Of a stretch of 64,000 nt of DNA, positions 34,070 to 46,400 are shown piece by piece. A model generated the notes under the pieces. It was not told the DNA's origin. It saw only the letters and a list, made by a program, of their open reading frames with translations, and did not search any database. Origin of the DNA: Kingdonia uniflora (taxonomy: Eukaryota; Streptophyta; Magnoliopsida; Ranunculales; Circaeasteraceae); NCBI GenBank assembly GCA_014058105.1, contig JACGCM010002692.1, positions 124,001 to 188,000 on the forward strand. The letters run 5' to 3'. The translations under genes were made by a program, and so were the position numbers. Each line of letters opens with the position of its first letter. Positions within the stretch are counted from its first letter, which is position 1.

Positions 34070-34740
34070 CAATGCGGGAGTATTATGATTCATTTCAAAA
34101 CAATCCTAGAATGTTGTCAGTCGAAACGAAACTCTTGAAAATTATCCAACCTCTCAAACGAGTTGCCGGCATCCAAGCTTCTCAGAGTTGCGATCTAACG
34201 CATCGGAGTTGTTCGAAATCCGTACCGGTCAAAATTTCAAACTTGGAGAATTTTGGTTCATTTGGTTACTATCCTTGCATGTTGTCAGACGAAATGATAC
34301 TTTTAAAAATGATCCAAGCTCTCAATCGAGTCGTCGGCAGCCAAGCTTCTCGAAATTGCGATCTAACGCTTCGGAGAGGTATGAAATCCGTACCCGTCAA
34401 AACTTTAAAACGGGAGTATTGTGATTCATTTGGTAACAATCCTTGCATGTTTTCAGTCGAAACAAAGGTGTTAAAAATGATCCAGCCTCTCAAACAAGTT
34501 GTCGGTATCAAAGCTTCTCAGAATTGGGAACTAAAGCATAAGAGAGTTGCCAAATTCGTAGCGGTCAAAAATTCAGACCAGGGGAATTACGAATTATTAG
34601 GTAACTCTCCCCGCATGTTGTCTGTCGTACTGAAACTCTTTAAAATAATCAAACATCTCAAGCAAGTTGTCGGTAGCCAAGCTTCTCAGAATTGCGATCT
34701 AACGCATCGGAGTTGTACGAAATCCGCACCGGTCTAAATA
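34070..34740 (+). repeat. Module E, copy 1 (paralogous to 61.57-62.24 kb)
   Basis: Private variants shared with 61.57-62.24 kb at an offset of 27505 are the attatgattcatt form of type 8, gtttggttactatc or gtttggatactatc in type 1, gaactaaagcataagag or gaaagg, aattcgtagcggtcaaaaattc, and cattaaaataatcaaacatctcaagc in type 3. This stretch holds the longest stop-free run in the window (33790-34737, 315 codons), which is satellite rather than a gene. Confidence 0.78.
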
Positions 34741-35164
34741 ATATACCAGGAGTATTGTGATTCATTTGGTAACAATCTAAGCAAGTTGTTGGTCTATACG
34801 AAAATCCAACATCTCAAACGAGTTACCGGTAGCCAAGCTTCTCAGAATTGCGATCAAACGCATCGGAGAGGTACGAAATCCGTAGCGGTTAAAACTTCAA
34901 ACCAGGGGTATTGTGATTAATTTGGTAAGTATCCAAGCATGTTGTCGGCCGAAATGAAACTCTTTAAAAGAATCTAACCTCTCAAACGGGTTGCCGACAG
35001 CAAAGCTTCTCACAATTGTGATCTAACGCATCAGAGAGGTTCGAAATCCGTTCAGGTCAAAACATCAAACCGTAAGTATTGTGATTCATTTTGTAACTAT
35101 CCAAGCATGTTGTCGGTCAATACGAAACTCTTAAAAATGATACATCCTCTAAAACGAGTGGTCG

Positions 35165-35205
35165 GTAGGCAAGCTTTACTGTAAAAAACAATCCTTGCCT
35201 CTCAA
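35165..35205 (+). repeat. Deletion chimera
   Basis: ggtaggcaagctttactg is followed directly by taaaaaacaatccttgcctctcaaac. The stretch from gaattg through the next catgttttcgg is missing, about two thirds of a monomer. Confidence 0.7.
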
Positions 35206-37239
35206 ACAAGTTGTCGGCATCCAAGCTTCTCAGAATTGGGATCTAAAGCATCAGAGAGGTGCAAAATCCTTACCGGTCAAAAATTCAAACCAGGAGTTTT
35301 GTGAATTATTTGCTAACTATCCTAGCATGTTGTCGGTCGTAATGAAGCTCTTTAAAATGGTCCAACCTCTCAAGCGAGTTGCCAGTAGCCAAGCTTCTAA
35401 GAATTTCGATCTAACGCATCAGAGGGGTACGAAATCTGTACCGATTAAAACTACGATGCGGGAGTATTGTGATTCATTTTGAAACTATCCTAGGATGTTG
35501 TCGGTCAAAGCGAAACTCTTAAAAATGATCCAATTTCTGAAATGAGTTGTCGTTAGCCAGGCTTCTCAGAAATTGCGATCTATAACGCATTGGAGAGGTA
35601 CAAAATCCTTACCGGTTAAAACTTCAAACCGGGAGTATTGTGATTCATATGGTAACTAAACAAGCACGTTGTCAGTCGAAATGAAACTCTTAAAAAGGAT
35701 CCAACCTCTCAAATGAATTGCCGGCAGCTAAGCTTCTCAGAATTGCTATCTAACGCATCAGAGAGGTTCGAAATCCGTTCCGGTCAAATCATCAAACCGG
35801 GAGCACTGTGATTCATTTGGTAACTATCCACGCATGTTGTCGGTCAAAACGAAACTCTTAAAAATGATCCAACCTCTCAAACGAGTTTCCGGTAGGCAAG
35901 CTACACTGAATTGGGGTCTAAAGTATCGGAGAGGTACAAAATTCGTACCGATTAAAACTTCAAACCGAGAGTATTGTGATCCATTTGGTAAGTATCCAAG
36001 CATTTTGTCGGTCGAAATGAAACTCTTTTAAAGAATCCAACGTCTCAAACGAGTTCCCGGCAGCAAAGCTTCTCACAATTGTGATCAACACACCGGAGAG
36101 GTTCGAAATCCGTTCCGGTCAAAACATCAAACCAGGAGCATTGTGATTCATTTGGTAACTATGCAAGCATGTTGTCGGTCAAGACGAAACTCTTAAAAAT
36201 TATCCAACCTCTCAAACGAGTTGCCGGTTGCCCAACTTCACAGAATTTTGATCTAACGCATCGGGAAGGTACGAAATCCGATCCGGTCAAAACATTAATG
36301 CGGGAGTATTGTGGTTCATTTTGAAACAATCCTAATATGTTGTCGGCCGAAACAAAACTCTTAAAAAGGATCCAACCTCTGAAACGATTACCCGGCAGCT
36401 AAGCTTCTCAGAAATGCGATCTAACGCATCGGAGAGGTTCGAAATTCGTACCGGTCAAAACATCAAACCGGGAGTATTGTGGTTCATTTGGTAACTATCC
36501 TTGCATGTTGTTGGTCAAAATTAAACTCATAAAAATGATCCAACCTCTTAATTGAGTTGTCGGCTGCCATGCTTTTCAGAATTGTAATCTAACGCATCAG
36601 AGAGGTATGAAATCAGTACCAGTCAAAACTTTTAAACGAGAGTATTGTGATTCATTTGGTAACAATCCTTGCATGTTTTCGGACGAAACAAAAGTGTAAA
36701 AAATGATCCAGCCTCTCAAACAAGTTGTCGGTATATAAGTTTCTCAGAATTGGGATCGAAAGAATCATAGAGGTGCAAAATCTATACCACTCAAAAATTC
36801 AAGCCAGGAGTATTGTGAATTATTTGGTAACTATCCTAGCATAATGTTGATCGTAATGAAGCTCTTTATAATGATCCAACCTCCCAAACGAGTTGTCAGT
36901 GGCAAAGCTCCTCAGAATTACGATCTAACGCATCGGAGAGGTACAAAATCCGTAGCAGTTAAAACTTCAAACCAGAGGTATTGTGATTAAATTGCTAAGT
37001 ATCCAAGCATGTTGTCGGTCGAAATAAAACTCTTAAAACGGATCCAACTTCTGAAACGAGTTGTCGGCAGCCAAGTATCTCAGAATTGCGATCTAACGCA
37101 TCGAAGAGGTTCGAAATCCGTTCCGTTCTAAACATCAAGCTGGGAGTATTGTGATTCATTTGGTAACTATCCAAGCATGCTGTCGGCCAAAACGAAACTC
37201 TTAAAAATGATCTAACCTCTAAAACGAGTTGTCGGTAGG

Positions 37240-40200
37240 CAAGCTTCACTGAATTGTGAACTAAAGCATTGAAGACGTACGAAATCTTTACCGATCAAAA
37301 TTTAAAGCCGGAAGTATTGTGATCAATTTGGCAAGTATCCAAGCATGTTGTCGGCCGAAACAAAACTCTTAAAAATGATCCAACCTCCCAATCTAGTTGT
37401 TGGCATCCAAGCTTCTCAAAATTGCGATCTAACGCATCAAAGAGGTATGAAATCCGTACCGTTCAAAACAAAAATACGAGAGTATTGTGATTCATTTGGT
37501 AACAATCCTTGCATGATTTCGGTCGAAACAGAAGTGTTAAAAACGATCCAGCCTCTCAAACAAGTTGCCGGTAACCATGCTTCTCAGAATTGAGATCTAA
37601 AGCATCAGAGAGGTGCAAAATCCGTGCTGGTCAATAATTCAAACCAGGAGTATTGTGAATTATTTGGAAACTATCCAAGCATGTTGTGGGTCAAAACGAA
37701 ACTCTTAAAAATGATCTAACCTCTAAAACGAGTTGTCGGTAGGCAAGCTTCACTGAATTATGAACTAAAGCATAGAAGAGGTACGAAATCTGTACCGTTC
37801 TTAATTTAAAGCCGGGAGTATTGTGATTTATTTTGCAAGTATCCAAGCATGTTGTCGGCCGAAACGAAACTCTTAAAAATGATCCAACCTCTCAAAAGAG
37901 TTACCGGTAGCCAAGCTTCACAGAATTTAGATCTAACGTATCGTAGAGGTACGAAATCTGCTCCGGTCAAAAATTCAATGCGGGAGTATTGTGATTCATT
38001 TTGAAACTATCCTAGCATGTTGTCGGTCGAAACCAAACTCTTTAAAACGATACAACCTCACAAACGAGCTTTCGGTAGCCAAACTTCTCAGAGTTGCGAT
38101 CTAACGCATCAGAAAGGTTTGAAATCCGTACCGGTCAAAACATCAAACCGGGAGTATTGTGGTTCATTTGATAATTATCCTTGCATGTTGTCGGTCGAAA
38201 CGATACTCTTGAAATTGATCCTACCTCTCAATCGAGTTGTCGGCAGACAAGCTTCTCATAATTGCGATCTAACACATCGGAGGGGTATGAAATACGTACC
38301 GGTCAAAACTTCTAAATGGGAGTATTGTGATTCAATTGGAAACCTTCCTTGCATGTTTTCGGTCTAAACAAAAGAGTTAAAAATGATCCAGCCTCTCAAA
38401 CAAGTTGTCGGTATCAAAGCTTCTCAGAATTGGGATCTAAAGCATCAGAGAGGTGCAAAATCCGCACCGGTAAAATACTTAAACCAGGAGTATTGTGAAT
38501 TATTTGGTAACTATCCTAGCATGTTGTCGGTAGCCAAGCATCACAGAATTGCGATCTAAGGCATCAGAGTGGTACAAAATCCACAGCGGTCAAAATAATA
38601 TTCCGGGTGCATTGTGAATAATTTGGAAACAATCCAAGCAAGTTGTTGGTCGATACAAAAATCCAACATCCCAAACGAGTTGCCGGTAGCCAAGCTTCTC
38701 AACATTGCGATCTAGCAAATCGGAGAGGTACGAAATCCGTACCGGTCAGAACTTCAAACATGGAGTATTGTGAATTATTTGGTAACTATCCTTGCATGTT
38801 GTCGGCAGCCATGCTTCTCATAATTGCGATCTAACGCATCAGAGGGGTATGAAATACGTACCTGTCAAAACTTCTAAATGGGAATATCGTAATTTAATTG
38901 GAAACCTTCCTTTCATGTTTTCGGTCGAAACAAAGGTGTTAAAAGCGATCCAGCCTCTCAAACAAGTTCTCGGTATCAAAGCTTCTTAGAATTGGGATCT
39001 AAAGCATCAGAGAGGTGCAAAATCCGTACAGCTGAAAAATTTAAACCAGGAGTATTACAAATTATTTGGTAACTATCCTGGCATGTTGTCGGTAGCCAAG
39101 CATCTCAGAATTGCGATCTAACGCATCGGAGTGGTACAAAATCCACACCAGTCAAAACAATATTCCGAGTGTATTGTGAATAATTTGGAAACAATCCAAA
39201 CAAGTTGTTGGTCGATACGAAAATCCAACCTCTCAATCGAGATGTCGGCAGCCATGCTTCACAAAATTGCGATCAAACGCTTCGGAGAGGTATGAAATCC
39301 GTACCCGTCAAAACATCAAAACGGGAGTATTGTGATTCATTTGGTAACAATCCTTGTATGTTTTCTGTCGAAACAAAGGTGTTAAAAGCGATCCAGCCTC
39401 TCAAACAAGTTATCGGTATCAAAGCTTCTCAGAATTGGGATCTAAAGCATCAGAGAGGTGCAAAATCCGTACCGCTGTAAAATTTAAACCAGGAGTATTG
39501 TGAATTATTTGGTAACTATCCTAGCATGTTGTCGGCAGCCAAGCATCTCAGAATTGCGATCTAACGCATCGGAGTGGTACAAAATCCACACCGGTAAAAA
39601 CAATATTCCGGGTGTATTGTGAATAATTTGGAAACAATCCAAGCAAGTTGTTGGTCGATACGAAAATCCAACCTCTCAATCGAGTTGTCGGCGGCCAAGC
39701 TTCACAAAATTGCGATCTAACGCTTCAGAGAGGTATGAAATCCGTACCTGTCAAAACATCAAAACAGATTGTGATTCATTTGGTGACAATCCTTGCATGT
39801 TTTCGGTTGAAACAAAAGTGTTAAAAGCGATCTAGCCTCTCAAACAAGTTGTCGGTATCAAAGCTTCTCAGAATTGGGATCTAAAGCATCAGAGAGGTGC
39901 AAAATCCGTACCGCTGAAAAATTTAAACCAGGAGTATTGTTAATTATTTGGTAACTATCCTAGCATGTTGTCGGTAGCCAAGCATCTCAGAATTGTGATC
40001 TAACGCAACGGAGTGGTATAAAATCCACACCGGTCAAAACAATATTCCGGTTGCATTGTGAATAATTTGGAAACAATCCAAGCAAGTTGTTGGTCGATAC
40101 GAAAATCTAACATCTCAAACGAGTTGCCGGTAGCCAAGCTTCTCAAAATTGCGATCTAACGCATCGGAGAGGTACGAAATCCGTACCGGTCAAAACTTCA

Positions 40201-43000
40201 AACATGGAGTATTGTGATTCATTTGGAAAGTATCCAAGCATATTACTGGTCGAAACGAAACTCTTAAAATAGATCCAACCTCACAAACAAGTTTCCGGCA
40301 GCCAAGCTTATCAGAATTGTGATCTAACGCATCGGAGAGGTTCCAAATCCGTACCGGTCAAGGCATCAAATCGGGAGTATTGTGATTCATTCTGTAACTA
40401 TCCTAACATGTTGTCGGTCTAAACAAAACTCTAAAAAATGATCCAACCTCTAAAATTAGTCGTCGGCAGGCAAGCTTCACTGAATTGTGAACTAAAGCAT
40501 CGAAGAGGTACGAAATCTGTACCGGTCTAAATTTAAAGTTGGGAGTATTGTGATTTTATTGGCAAGTATCCAAGCATGTTGTCGGCCGAAATGAAACTCT
40601 TAAAAATGATCCAACCTCTCAAACGAGTTACCGGTAGCCAAGCTTCACAGAATTTAGATCTAACACATCGGAGAGGTATGAAATACGATCCGGTCAAAAA
40701 TTCAATGCGGGAGTATTGTGATTCATTTTGAAACAACCCAAGCATGTTGTCGGTCGAAACGAAACTCTTAAAAATGATCCAACCTCTCAAACGAGGTTCC
40801 GGCAGCCAAGCTTCTCAGAGTTGCGATCTAACGCATCGGAGAGGTTTGAAATCCGTACCGGTCATAACATCAAACCGAGAGTATTGTGGTTTATTTGGCA
40901 AGTATCCAAGCATGTTATCGGCCGAAAAAAAACTCTTAAAAATGATCCAACCTCTCAAACGAGTGTCCGGTAGCCAAACTTCACTGAATTTAGATCTAAC
41001 GCATCAAAGATGTACGAAATCCGATCCGGTCAAAACTTTAATACGGGAGTATTGTGATTCATTTGTAAACAATCCTAGCATGTTGTCGGTCGGAACAAAA
41101 CTCTTAAAAATGATCCAACCTCTCAAACGAGGTTCCGGCAGCTAAGCTTCTCAGAGTTGCGATCTAACGCATCAGAGAGGTTTGAAATCCGTACCGGTCA
41201 TAACATCAAACCGAGAGTATTGTGGTTCATTTGGTAACTGCCCTTGTATTTTGTCGGTCGAAAAGATACTCTTAAAAATGATCCAACCTCTCAATCTAGT
41301 TGTTGGCATCCAAGCTTCTCTGAATGGCGATCTAACGCATAAGAGAGGTATGAAATGCGTACCGGTCAAAAATTAGAAATGAGAGTATTGTGATTCATTT
41401 GGTAACAATCCATGCATGTTTTCGGTCGAAACAAAAGTGTTAAAAACGATCCAGCCTCTGAAACAAGTCGTCGGTATCCATGCTTCTCAGAATTGAGATT
41501 TAAAGCATCAGAGAGGTGCAAAATCCGTACTGGTCAAAAATTAAAGCCAGGAGTATTGTGAATTATTTGGAAACTATCCAGGCATCTTCTCGGTAAAAAT
41601 GAAACTCTTAAAAATGATTTAACCTCTAAAACGAGTTGTTGGTAGGCAAGCTTCACTGAATTGTGAACTAAAGCATCGAAGAGGTACGAAATCAGTACCG
41701 TTCTTAATTTAAAGCCGTGAGTATTGTGATTTATTTGGCAAGTATCCAAGCATGTTGTCAGTTGAAACGAAACTCTATAAAATTATCCAACCTCTCAAAC
41801 GAGTTACCGGTAGCCAAGCTTCACAGAATTTAGATCTAACGCATCGTAGAGGTACGAAATCCGATCCGGTCAAAAATTTACTGCGGGAGTATTGTGATTC
41901 ATTTTGAAACAATCCTAGCATGTTGTCGGTCGGAACAAAACTCTTAAAAAAGATCCAACCTAACAAACGAGGTTCCGGTAGCCAAACTTCTCAGAGTTGC
42001 GATCTAACGCATCGGAGAGGTTCGAAATCCGTACCGGTCAAAACATCAAACCGGTAGTATTGTGGTTCATTTAATAACTATCCTTGCATGTTGTCGGTCG
42101 AAACGATACTCTTGAAATTGATCTTACCTCTCAATCGAGTTGTCAGCAGCCAAGCTTCTCATAATTGCGATCTAACGCATCGGAGGGGTATGAAATACGT
42201 ACCGGTCAAAACTTCTAAATGAAAGTATTGTGATTCAATTGGAAACCTTCCTTGCATGTTTTCGGTCGAAACAAAAGTGTTAAAAGCGATCCAGCCTCTC
42301 AAACAAGTTATTGGTATCAAAGCTTCTCAGAATTAGGATCTAAAGCATCAGAGAGGTGCAAAATCCGTACCGCTGAAAAATTTTAAACCAAGATTATTGT
42401 GAATTATTTGGTAACTATCCTAACATGTTGTCGGTAGCCAAGCATCTCAGAATTCCGATCTAGCGCATCGAAGTGGTACAAAATCCACACCGGTTAAAAC
42501 AATATTCTTTGTGTATTTTGAATAATTTGGAAACAATCCAAACAAGTTGTTGTTCATTACGAAAATCCAACCTCTCAATCGAATTGTCGGCAGCCAAGCT
42601 TCTCAAAATTGGGATTTAGCGTTTCGGAGAGGTATGAAATCCGTACCGGTCAAAACTTCAAACCGAGAGTATTGTGATTCATTTGGTAAGTATCCAAGCA
42701 TGTTGCCGGCCAAAATGAAACTCTTAAAAAGAATCCAACCTCCCAAACGAGTTGCTGGCAGCCAAGCTTCTCAAAATTGTGATCCAATGCATTGGAGAGG
42801 TTCAAAATCCGTTCCGGTCAAAACATCAGACCAGTAGTATTGTGAATTATTTGAAACTATCCAAGCATGTTGTCGGTCAAAACGAAACTCTTAAAAATGA
42901 TCTAACCTCTAAAACGAGTTGTCGGTAGGCAAGCTTCACTGAATTGTGAACTAGAGCATCGAAGAGGTACGAAATCTGTACCGTTCTGAATTTAAAGCCG
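37240..43000 (+). repeat. Region marked by the gaactaaagcat monomer variant
   Basis: The variant cactgaattgtgaactaaagcat, followed by gaagaggtacgaaatc and aatttaaagccg (an altered type 6/7 pair), occurs at about 37247, 37750 (gaattatg), 40478, 41655 and 42935. I did not see it elsewhere, so it marks one local amplification lineage. Confidence 0.7.
38519..40110 (+). repeat. Shortened three-monomer HOR, about 444 bp period
   Basis: The join catgttgtcggtagccaagcatctcag (or cggcagcc) appears at 38519, 39081, 39524 and 39963, spaced 562, 443 and 439 bp. Each unit is a full type 2 (168 bp), a type 3 lacking 48 bp (gtcggt fused to agccaagc, about 120 bp) and a type 4 of 156 bp, totalling 444 bp. 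The first unit holds an extra partial monomer near 38799. A related copy of the join is at 42423. Confidence 0.85.
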
Positions 43001-43194
43001 AGAGTATTGTGATTTATATGGCAAGTATCCAAGCATGTTGTCGGCCGAAACGAAACTCTTAAAAATGATCCAACCTCTCAAACGAGTTACCGGTAGCCAA
43101 GCATCACAGAATTTAGATCTAGCGCATCGGAGAGGTATGAAATCCGATCCGGTCAAAAATTCAATGGTGGAGTATTGTGATTCATTTGGAAACA

Positions 43195-43275
43195 ATCCTA
43201 GCATGTTATCGGTCGAAAAGAAGCTCTTAAAAATGAAGCTCTTAAAAACGAAATCCGTACCGGTCAAAACAAGAT
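43195..43275 (+). repeat. Deletion chimera with 15-bp direct repeat
   Basis: gaagctcttaaaaat at 43220-43234 is repeated as gaagctcttaaaaac at 43235-43249 and then runs into gaaatccgtaccggtcaaaacaag, skipping most of a monomer and joining a type 8-like start to a type 3 end. Confidence 0.8.
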
Positions 43276-43439
43276 ACCGGGAGTGTTGTGATACATTTGG
43301 TAGCAATCCAAGCATGCTATTGGTCGATACGAAAATTTAACATCTCAAACGGGTTGCCGGAAGCCATGCATCTCTTAATTGGGATCTAACGCATTGGAGA
43401 GGTACGAAAACCATACCGGTCAAAACTTCAAGCCGGGAG

Positions 43440-46400
43440 TATTGTGATTCATTTGGTAAGTATCCAAGCATGTTCTTGGCCGAAATGAAACTCTTAAAAA
43501 TGATCCAATCTCTCAAACGAATTGCCGGTAGCCAAGCTTTAAAAATTTTCGATCTAACGCACCAGAGAGGTACGAAATCTATTATCGGTCAAAACTTCAA
43601 TGCGGGAGTATTGTGATTCATTTTGAAACATTCCTTGCATGTTGTCGGTAGAAACAAAACTTTTAAAAGTGATTAATCCTCTCAAACGAGTTGCCGACTG
43701 CCAAGCTTCTCAGAATTGCGATTTAACGTATCGGAGATGTTTGGAATCCATATTGGTCAAAACATCAAACCGGGAGTATTGTGCTTCATTTGGAAACTAT
43801 CCTTGCATGTTTTAGGACGAAACGATACTCTTAAAAATGATCCAACCTCCCAATTGAGTTGTCGGCAACCAATCTTCTCAAAATTGCGATCTATCTCGTA
43901 GAAGAGGTTCAAAATCCGTACCGGTCAAAACTTCAAGCCGGGAGTATTGTGATTCATTTTGAAACTATCCTAGCATGTTGTCGGTCGAAACGAAACTTTT
44001 CAAAATGATCCAACTTCTCAAATAAGATACCGGCAACCAAACATCTCAGAATTGCGATCTAATGCATCGGCGAGGTACGAAATCCGCACCGGTCAAAACA
44101 TCTAAATGGGAGCATTATGATTCATTTGGTAACAATCCTTGCATGTTTTTGGTAGAAACAAAAGTGTTAAAAATGATCCAGCCTCTCAAACAAGTTGTCA
44201 GTATCCAAGCTTCTCAGAATTGCAATCTAACGCATCGGAGTGGTACGAATTTTGCACCGGTCAAAACAATATTCCGGGAGTATTGCGATTCATTTGGTAA
44301 CAATCCAAGCAAGTTATTGGTCGATACGAAAATCCAACATCTCAAACGAGTTGCCGGTAGCCAAGCTTCTCCGAATATCGATCTAACGCATCGATGAAGT
44401 ACGAAATCCGTACCGGTCAAAACTTCAAACCGGGAGTATTGCGATTCATTTGGTAAGAATCCAAGCATGTTGTTGGTCGAAACGAAACTCTTTAAATGGA
44501 TAGACAAACGTGTTACCGGCAGCTTCTCAGGATTGTAATCTAACGCATCGGAGAGGTTCAAAATTCGTTCCGGTCAAAGCATTAAAATTGTAGTATTGTG
44601 ATTCATTTGGAAACTATCCTAGCATGTTCTCGGTCAAAAAGAAACTCTTAAAAATGATCAACCTCTAAAATGAGTTGCCGGTAGACAAGCCTCACAGAAT
44701 TGGGATCTAAAGAATCGGAGAGATACGAAATCCGTACCGTTCAAAATTTCAAACCGGGAGTATTGTGATTTATTTGGTAAGTATCCAAGCATGTTGCCGG
44801 CCTAAATAAAACTCTTAAAAATGATCTAACTTCTCAAACGAATTGCTGGTAGCCAAGCTTTTAAAATTTTCGATCTAACGCACCAGAGAGGTACTAAATC
44901 TGTACCGGTCAAAACTTCAATGCGGGAGTATTGGGATTCATTTTGGAACAATCCAAGCATGTTGTCGGCCAAAACCAAACTCTTTAAAACGATTCATCCT
45001 CTCAAACGAGTTACCGGCTACACAGCTTCTCAGAATTGCGATCTAACGCATCAGAGAGGTTCGAAATCCATACTGGTCAAAACATCAAACCGGGAGGATT
45101 GTGGTTCATTTGGTAACTATCCTTGCATGTTGTCGGACGAAACGAAACTTTCAAAAATGATCCAACCTCGCAATCTAGTTGCCGGCAGCCAAGCTTCTCA
45201 GAATAGCGATCTAACTCATCGGAGAGGTATGAAATCCGTACCGGTCAATACTTCTAAGCGTGAGTATTGTGATTCATTTGGTAACAATCCTTGCATGTTT
45301 TCAGTCTAAACAAAAGAGTTAAAAGTGATCCAGCCTCTTAAACAAGTTGTCGGTATCCAAGCTTCTCAGAATTGGGATCTAAAGCTTCAGAGAAGTGCAA
45401 AATCCGTACTGGTCATTAATTCAACCCATGAGTATTGTGAATAATATCCTAGCATGTTGTCGGTCGTAATGAAATTCTTTAAAATTATCCAACCTCTCAA
45501 ACGAGTTGCCGATATCCAAATTTCTCAGAAATGCGATCTAACGCATTGGAGTAGTACGAAATCCGCACCGCTCAAAATAAGATACCGGGATTATTGTGAT
45601 TCATTTGGTAGCATTCCGAACAAGTTGCTGGCCGATACGCAAATTCGACATCTCAAACGGGTTGCCGGTAGCCATGCATCTATTAATTGGCATCTAACGC
45701 ATCGGAGAGGTACGAAATTCGTACCGGTCAAAACTTCAAACCGAGAGTATTGTGATTTATTTGGTAAGTATCCAAGCATGTTGTCAGCCAAAATGAAACT
45801 CTTAAAAATAATCTAACTTCTCAAACGAATTGCCGGTTGCCAAGCTTCTAAGAATTTCGATCTAACGCACTAGGGAGCTACGAAATCTATTATCGGTCAA
45901 AACTTCAATCCGGGAGTATTGTGATTCATTTAGAAACAATCCTAGCATGAAGTCGGTCGAAACAAAACTCTTAAAGACATTCCATCCTCTCAAACGAGTT
46001 GCTGGTTGCCAAGCTTCTCAGAATTGCGATTTAACGCCTCGGAGAGGTTCGAAATCCGTACCGGTCAAAATATTAAACCGGGAGTATTGTGGCTCATTTG
46101 GTAACTATCCTTGCATGTTGTCGGACGAAACGATACTCTTAAAAACGATCCAACCTCCCAATCGTGTTGTCGGCAGCTAATCTTCTAAGAATTGCGATCT
46201 AACGCTTCGATGAGGTTCGAAATCCGTACCGGTCAAAACTTCAAACCGGGAGTATTGTGATTCATTTTGAAACTATCCTAGCATGTTGTCGGTCGAAACG
46301 AAACTCTTTAAAATGATCCAGCCTCTCAAACAAGTTGCCGGCAGCCAAGCTCCTAAAAATTGCGATCTAACGCATCGTCGAGGTATGAAATCCGTACCGG

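Noticed and set aside
33790..34737. A 315-codon open frame that could be read as a repeat protein
   Set aside because: It is 5.6 satellite monomers read in the one frame whose consensus has no stop. The repeated peptide is simply the translated 168-bp unit, sister monomers carry fixed stops and frameshifts, and there is no promoter, intron or unique sequence.
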